Source of the DNA: Citrobacter amalonaticus
Lineage (GTDB): Bacteria > Pseudomonadota > Gammaproteobacteria > Enterobacterales > Enterobacteriaceae
Assembly (NCBI RefSeq): GCF_018323885.1
Contig: NZ_AP024585.1
Span: 2,728,001 to 2,792,000 of the forward strand
Reading direction: 5' to 3'
DNA: 64,000 nt
The position numbers were made by a program, and so were the translations under genes. Of the stretch, positions 60,366-64,000 are shown one piece after another. The notes under the pieces are model-generated. The model did not search any database and was not told the DNA's origin. It saw nothing but the letters and a program-made list of their open reading frames with translations. Every line of letters starts with the position of its first letter. Position 1 is the first letter of the stretch.

Positions 60366-60452
60366 ATTTACCCCGAATGTTGTTATGAATGCCCGTAGTG
60401 TAGAGCGTTTATGGGTAACGACATAAATCACTCTGCTACATCTTATTCATTT

Positions 60453-61004
60453 TTAATATATATCAGAAGTCATCCGGAGGGAGGAATTCTGTTGCTGCTC
60501 GGGGCGAGCATGCGCTTTATATTGTGCGTACTTACGCAGCGCGATGCGATAGTTGTTGGTGCTGGTCTCCGGCAGCCACGGCGCCAGGTTTTCATCAAGG
60601 TAACCGTCCTGGAGCAGATCGTGAGAAATTTTCTGCTCGCTGAGATGATTACCGAGACGGCGCAGACGGACAACATACTCGCGTACGGTCCCGTGGCTCA
60701 TTTCGGTCTGTTCAAACAGGAATTGTTTAAAACCAATGATGTCGAAGAAATCGCTCTGCGTCTTGCAGTGCAGATCGCCGCAGAAACGGCATAGCGCCAC
60801 CCACTCTTTCTGCTCCTGCTGCCAGGCGGCTTCATCCATGAGTGTATCGAGGCGGGAAATGGCGATTTTATTGACGATCTGCCCTTTGCGCACCAGCGTG
60901 ATGCGATCCAGTAACTTGTGGCAATGGGCGCAATGCGTCTGGCTGTGTTTAAAGTCTTTGAGGTAGCGGCTTAGAGGCCGTCTTTTTGATTGCTGCACCG
61001 TCAT
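60453..61004 (-). CDS. fliZ: Flagellar/curli regulator FliZ
   Basis: 183 residues, same length as Escherichia FliZ. CxxC pairs (THCAHC; CRFCGDLHC) and a basic recognition region resembling RpoS region 3.0 (TVREYVVRLRRLG) are visible. Represses RpoS-dependent genes including curli in Escherichia and supports flhDC activity in Salmonella. Lies 59 bases after fliA. Confidence 0.96.
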   Translation of the reverse strand: MTVQQSKRRPLSRYLKDFKHSQTHCAHCHKLLDRITLVRKGQIVNKIAISRLDTLMDEAAWQQEQKEWVALCRFCGDLHCKTQSDFFDIIGFKQFLFEQTEMSHGTVREYVVRLRRLGNHLSEQKISHDLLQDGYLDENLAPWLPETSTNNYRIALRKYAQYKAHARPEQQQNSSLRMTSDIY

Positions 61005-61063
61005 GAGAACTCCTGGTAGTCAATACGTTGTGCGGCATTTTTCAGCGCCGACAACGTCGTTCG

Positions 61064-61783
61064 CTATAACTTACCCAGCTTCGTGCGTAACCGTTTTATG
61101 GCCTGACTGTGCAACTGGCTGACCCGTGACTCTCCGACTTCCAGAACCGCGCCAATCTCTTTGAGATTGAGTTCTTCCTGGTAATAGAGCGTGAGCACCA
61201 GTTGTTCGTGTTCCGGAAGGGCTTCAATGGCATCCATCACGCGCTGGCGCAAATTGCTCTCAAGGAGCTGTTGTAACGGGTTTTCCTGCTGATGTTCTTC
61301 TGTCACCAGCTCGATACTATCGCCATGCTCTTCCCGCCACTCGTCATAGGAGAAGAGTTGGCTGTTGTTGGTATCAAGCAACATCTGACGATATTCTTCT
61401 ACAGGAATCGCCAGCCGCTCCGCCACCTCAGTTTCCGTCGCGTTGCGCCCTAATTCCTGTTCCAGTTGCCCCATCGCCTGTGCCACTTCGCGGGCATTGC
61501 GCCGAACGCTACGCGGCACCCAGTCGCGGCTGCGTAGTTCATCCAGCATCGCCCCACGAATACGCTGCACTGCGTAAGTGGTAAATGCCGTTCCTTGCAG
61601 AGCGTCATATCGGTCAACTGCATTCAATAACCCGATACCGCCCGCCTGTAGCAGATCGTCCAGTTCTACGCTCGCGGGCAAACGCACCTGCAGGCGCAAC
61701 GCTTCGTGACGCACCAGCGGTACATAACGCTGCCACAGCGAGTGTTTATCCATTACACCTTCAGCGGTATACAGTGAATTCAC
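61064..61783 (-). CDS. fliA: Flagellar sigma factor FliA (sigma-28)
   Basis: 239 residues, almost identical to Escherichia FliA (MNSLYTAEGVMDKHSLWQRY). Regions 2 (FTTYAVQRIRGAMLDELRS), 3 and 4 (ELNLKEIGAVLEVGESRVSQ) are intact. Directs late flagellar promoters such as those found here before tar, motA, fliC and fliD. The anti-sigma factor FlgM is outside the window. Confidence 0.98.
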   Translation of the reverse strand: MNSLYTAEGVMDKHSLWQRYVPLVRHEALRLQVRLPASVELDDLLQAGGIGLLNAVDRYDALQGTAFTTYAVQRIRGAMLDELRSRDWVPRSVRRNAREVAQAMGQLEQELGRNATETEVAERLAIPVEEYRQMLLDTNNSQLFSYDEWREEHGDSIELVTEEHQQENPLQQLLESNLRQRVMDAIEALPEHEQLVLTLYYQEELNLKEIGAVLEVGESRVSQLHSQAIKRLRTKLGKL

Positions 61784-61808
61784 GATAAACAGCCCTGCGT
61801 TAAATGAG

Positions 61809-61816
61809 TTATCGGC
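61809..61816 (-). promoter_or_regulatory. Sigma-28 -10 element upstream of fliA
   Basis: GCCGATAA on the minus strand, 26 bases before the fliA start, is an exact sigma-28 -10 box. The matching -35 is weak. In Escherichia fliA has an FlhDC-dependent and a sigma-28-dependent promoter here. Confidence 0.6.
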
Positions 61817-61904
61817 ATGATTATCCGTTTCTGCAGGGGTTTTAATCGGGTGAATAGTGGGTGAAATGAGGGGTTATTTAGGGGTTACCGGTAAAGCCAG
61901 AACG

Positions 61905-61929
61905 AAAAAACCCCGCCGGAGCGGGGTTT
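61905..61929 (-). terminator. Terminator of fliC (possible 3' end of a FliX-like sRNA)
   Basis: Minus strand AAACCCCGC / GCGGGGTTT with TTTTTT following, 17 bases beyond the fliC stop. In Escherichia the fliC 3' region yields the sRNA FliX; whether it is processed here is not visible from sequence. Confidence 0.9.
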
Positions 61930-61945
61930 GCGCAAGAAGCGTAAA

Positions 61946-63520
61946 TTAACGCAGCAGAGACAGAACGTTCTGAGTCGTCTGGTTAGCCTGTGCCAGTACA
62001 GAAGTACCTGCTTGTTGCAGGATCTGCGCACGAGACATGTTAGACACTTCAGTCGCGTAGTCAGCGTCTTCGATACGGCTACGAGCAGAAGACAGGTTGT
62101 TAACGGTGTTGCCCAGGTTGGTGATAGCAGAATCGAAACGGTTCTGTACCGCACCCAGGGAGCTACGCAGTTTGTCAACTTTAGCCAGAGCTTCGTCCAG
62201 CTTAGCCAGCGGATTGGAAGTTGCTAATGCTTTCAGGTCAGATGCGCTGATTTCAGTACCTTTAGTTGCAGTAGCACCGGCGATAGTTGCGCCATAGATT
62301 TTATCATCTTCACGCATGATAGCCTGAGCAGAACCATCACTCTTAACCGCCCACTCAACAGCTTTGCCATTCGGATCGGTAATGACCGCGGTATTACCAG
62401 TCGCGGCGTCAACGTTAACCGCCAGGTAAGTACCATCTGACGTTTTGGCAGCAAAGGCACCAGCAACCGCTTTACCATCGGTATCCAGAACCTGATGAAC
62501 GTCCAGGTTTTTGCCACCGAAGTAGACAGACATCGGAGAGTCGTTAAATGCTAATGCTTTGCCTACTTTACCGGCAGCCAGGTCAACAGATTTCGCGGTG
62601 CCAGCATCGTCAACAAATGCCGTTACGCGGCCGCCAAAGTTCGCCAGTTGAACATCATTACCGTCAACCTGAACTTTTTCATAACCTGTGCCATTTTGCT
62701 TCAGTAAATTGAATTTACCACCCGCAGCATTGCCATCCTGTGCGACAAAATAAGTCTGGCCATCAACCTGAATCTGATAAACATCATCAGTTTTACCAGC
62801 ACCGTTGGCATCAGTCACATCACCAGTCGTCTTCGCATTTGCGTCAAAATAAGTCGGAAGATCGTCAGTGGCATAAGTTGCACCAAACGCATCAACTGTA
62901 CCGACTTTACCGTCAGCAGCATTCACCTGAGTCAGTGTCGGCGCAGCTTCGCTTTTCAGAGCAACAGCAGAATTCATCGGAACTTTGCCCGGTGCTACGC
63001 TGAAGCTGTCCAGACCTAAGGTTTTCGCATCGATTTTGTCCAGTTTGATTTCGATGGTTTCGCCATCGTTCGCACCCACCTGGATTTTCATGGTCTGGTC
63101 GGAAGCCAGCACTTTCACGCCGTTGAACTGAGTCTGACCGGATACGCGGTCAATTTCGCTCAGGCGCTGGGTGATTTCGTCCTGGATGGAGCTCAGGTCA
63201 GAATCGGAGTTAGTACCGTTCGTTGCCTGCACAGACAATTCACGGATACGCTGCAGGTTGTTGTTGATTTCAGACAGCGCGCCTTCCGTCGTCTGAGCAA
63301 CAGAGATACCGTCGTTGGCGTTACGAGAAGCCTGAGTCAGACCTTTGATGTTAGACGTAAAGCGGTTAGCAATCGCCTGGCCCGCAGCATCGTCTTTCGC
63401 GCTATTGATACGCAGACCGGAAGACAGGCGCTCAATCGCAGAGCTCAGGGAAGACTGAGATTTGTTCAGGTTGTTTTGGGTCAACAGCGACAGGCTGTTT
63501 GTATTAATGACTTGTGCCAT
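61946..63520 (-). CDS. fliC: Flagellin FliC
   Basis: 524-residue filament subunit. The conserved D0/D1 N-terminus (MAQVINTNSLSLLTQNNLNK; LQRIRELSVQATNGT, the TLR5-recognised region) and C-terminus (DADYATEVSNMSRAQILQQA) flank a variable, surface-exposed centre (about residues 180-400), rich in Asp, Gly and Thr, which defines the H antigen. Divergent from fliD. No flagellin lysine methylase gene (fliB) lies between fliA and fliC. Confidence 0.98.
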   Translation of the reverse strand: MAQVINTNSLSLLTQNNLNKSQSSLSSAIERLSSGLRINSAKDDAAGQAIANRFTSNIKGLTQASRNANDGISVAQTTEGALSEINNNLQRIRELSVQATNGTNSDSDLSSIQDEITQRLSEIDRVSGQTQFNGVKVLASDQTMKIQVGANDGETIEIKLDKIDAKTLGLDSFSVAPGKVPMNSAVALKSEAAPTLTQVNAADGKVGTVDAFGATYATDDLPTYFDANAKTTGDVTDANGAGKTDDVYQIQVDGQTYFVAQDGNAAGGKFNLLKQNGTGYEKVQVDGNDVQLANFGGRVTAFVDDAGTAKSVDLAAGKVGKALAFNDSPMSVYFGGKNLDVHQVLDTDGKAVAGAFAAKTSDGTYLAVNVDAATGNTAVITDPNGKAVEWAVKSDGSAQAIMREDDKIYGATIAGATATKGTEISASDLKALATSNPLAKLDEALAKVDKLRSSLGAVQNRFDSAITNLGNTVNNLSSARSRIEDADYATEVSNMSRAQILQQAGTSVLAQANQTTQNVLSLLR

Positions 63521-63589
63521 GATCTTTTCCTTATCAATTACAACTTGATGTTATTGGGCTGTTGCCCACGGTTTCTCACCGTAACCCTT

Positions 63590-63616
63590 GTATCGGCACC
63601 TGAATTTCGAACTTTA
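63590..63616 (-). promoter_or_regulatory. Sigma-28 promoter of fliC
   Basis: Minus strand TAAAGTTC (63616-63609), 11-base spacer, GCCGATAC (63597-63590), 70 bases before the fliC start. Confidence 0.9.
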
Positions 63617-63709
63617 GAGAATTTTTAGTTTCCCCCCATTTTTTCTTAGCCTTTGAATAACCCGTCTTCTTGCACACTATTCCGGCCATTATTTCTCCAA
63701 ATTTATTAT

Positions 63710-63736
63710 TAAACTTTGCCGCCAGATTGCCGATAA
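63710..63736 (+). promoter_or_regulatory. Sigma-28 promoter of fliD
   Basis: TAAACTTT (63710-63717), 11-base spacer, GCCGATAA (63729-63736), 38 bases before the fliD start. Confidence 0.9.
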
Positions 63737-63774
63737 GGTGGCTAACCACTGTTTGCAATTAAAAGGGATTACGC

Positions 63775-64000
63775 ATGGCTTCTTTTACTTCATTAGGCGT
63801 GGGTTCAAACCTGCCGCTGGATACGTTACTGACGAACCTGACCACGGCTGAGAAGGGACGCCTGAAACCTATCACCCAGCAGCAGAGCAGTTTTACAGCA
63901 AGACTGACGGCGTTTGGAACGTTAAAAAGCTCACTGGAAAAATTCCAGACCGCCAACACGGCACTCAATGATGCGACTCTTTTTAAAAGCACCACGGCGG
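63775..64000 (+). CDS. fliD: Flagellar filament cap protein FliD (5' part)
   Basis: The first 75 codons of fliD, cut by the window end. The start MASFTSLGVGSNLPLDTLLT and the heptad-rich D0 helix (LKPITQQQSSFTARLTAFGT) match the flagellar cap/HAP2 N-terminus. FliD caps the growing filament and promotes flagellin folding. Ribosome site AAGGGATT lies upstream and the gene has its own sigma-28 promoter. Confidence 0.94.
   Translation, partial: MASFTSLGVGSNLPLDTLLTNLTTAEKGRLKPITQQQSSFTARLTAFGTLKSSLEKFQTANTALNDATLFKSTTA

Overview
The window is chromosomal DNA of an enterobacterium, most likely a Citrobacter. The core gene order (argS, flhEAB, che/mot, flhDC, uspC, otsBA, araFGH, ftnB, yecJ, azuC, yecR, ftnA, yecH, tyrP, yecA, leuZ-cysT-glyW, pgsA, uvrC, uvrY, yecF, sdiA, tcy genes, fliZA, fliC/fliD) matches Escherichia and Salmonella. 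It joins a Salmonella-like Tar and FlhB to an Escherichia-type tap gene, which Salmonella lacks. The genus is an inference from recalled sequences; no search was run.

Layout. 1-8.6 kb: argS, a two-gene rhamnogalacturonide module (GH105 hydrolase and GPH-family transporter, RhiN/RhiT-like), then flhB-flhA-flhE. 8.6-14.3 kb: a complete chaperone-usher fimbrial operon inserted between flhB and cheZ, ending in a cluster of hairpins. 14.3-27.7 kb: cheZ-cheY-cheB-cheR-tap-tar, then a divergent dicarboxylate/amino-acid symporter that interrupts the usual cheW-tar junction, then cheW-cheA-motB-motA and flhC-flhD. 27.7-42.2 kb: uspC, otsBA, araFGH, a DJ-1 family protein, two ferritins, yecJ, the 28-residue protein gene azuC, an RpiB-like isomerase, yecR, yecH, tyrP and yecA. 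42.2-51.6 kb: an accessory, partly AT-rich block with a membrane-tethered winged-helix regulator and its small partner, a LuxR-type regulator, an orphan 78-residue protein, RidA, LysE and AraC proteins, a 1019-residue autotransporter and an alpha/beta hydrolase. 51.8-64 kb: tRNA-Leu, tRNA-Cys, tRNA-Gly, pgsA, uvrC-uvrY, yecF, sdiA, cystine/D-cysteine genes, fliZ, fliA, fliC and the start of fliD.

How it works together. The window holds the flagellar master regulator (flhDC), the flagellar sigma factor (fliA), the type III export gate (flhAB), the stator (motAB), most of the cytoplasmic chemotaxis system and the filament gene. Close matches to the sigma-28 promoter (TAAA..TT, 11-base spacer, GCCGATA) stand before tar, inside flhC upstream of motA, and before fliC and fliD; a -10 match alone stands before fliA. 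The flhC promoter is followed by a terminator about 95 bases on, as expected for the sRNA MotR. Other regulatory sites that can be read are a consensus CRP site before flhDC, a CRP-like site before azuC, paired TyrR boxes before tyrP and a stable-RNA promoter before glyW.

The least explained content is the 42-51 kb accessory block, the symporter inside the chemotaxis region, and the fimbrial operon between flagellar genes.
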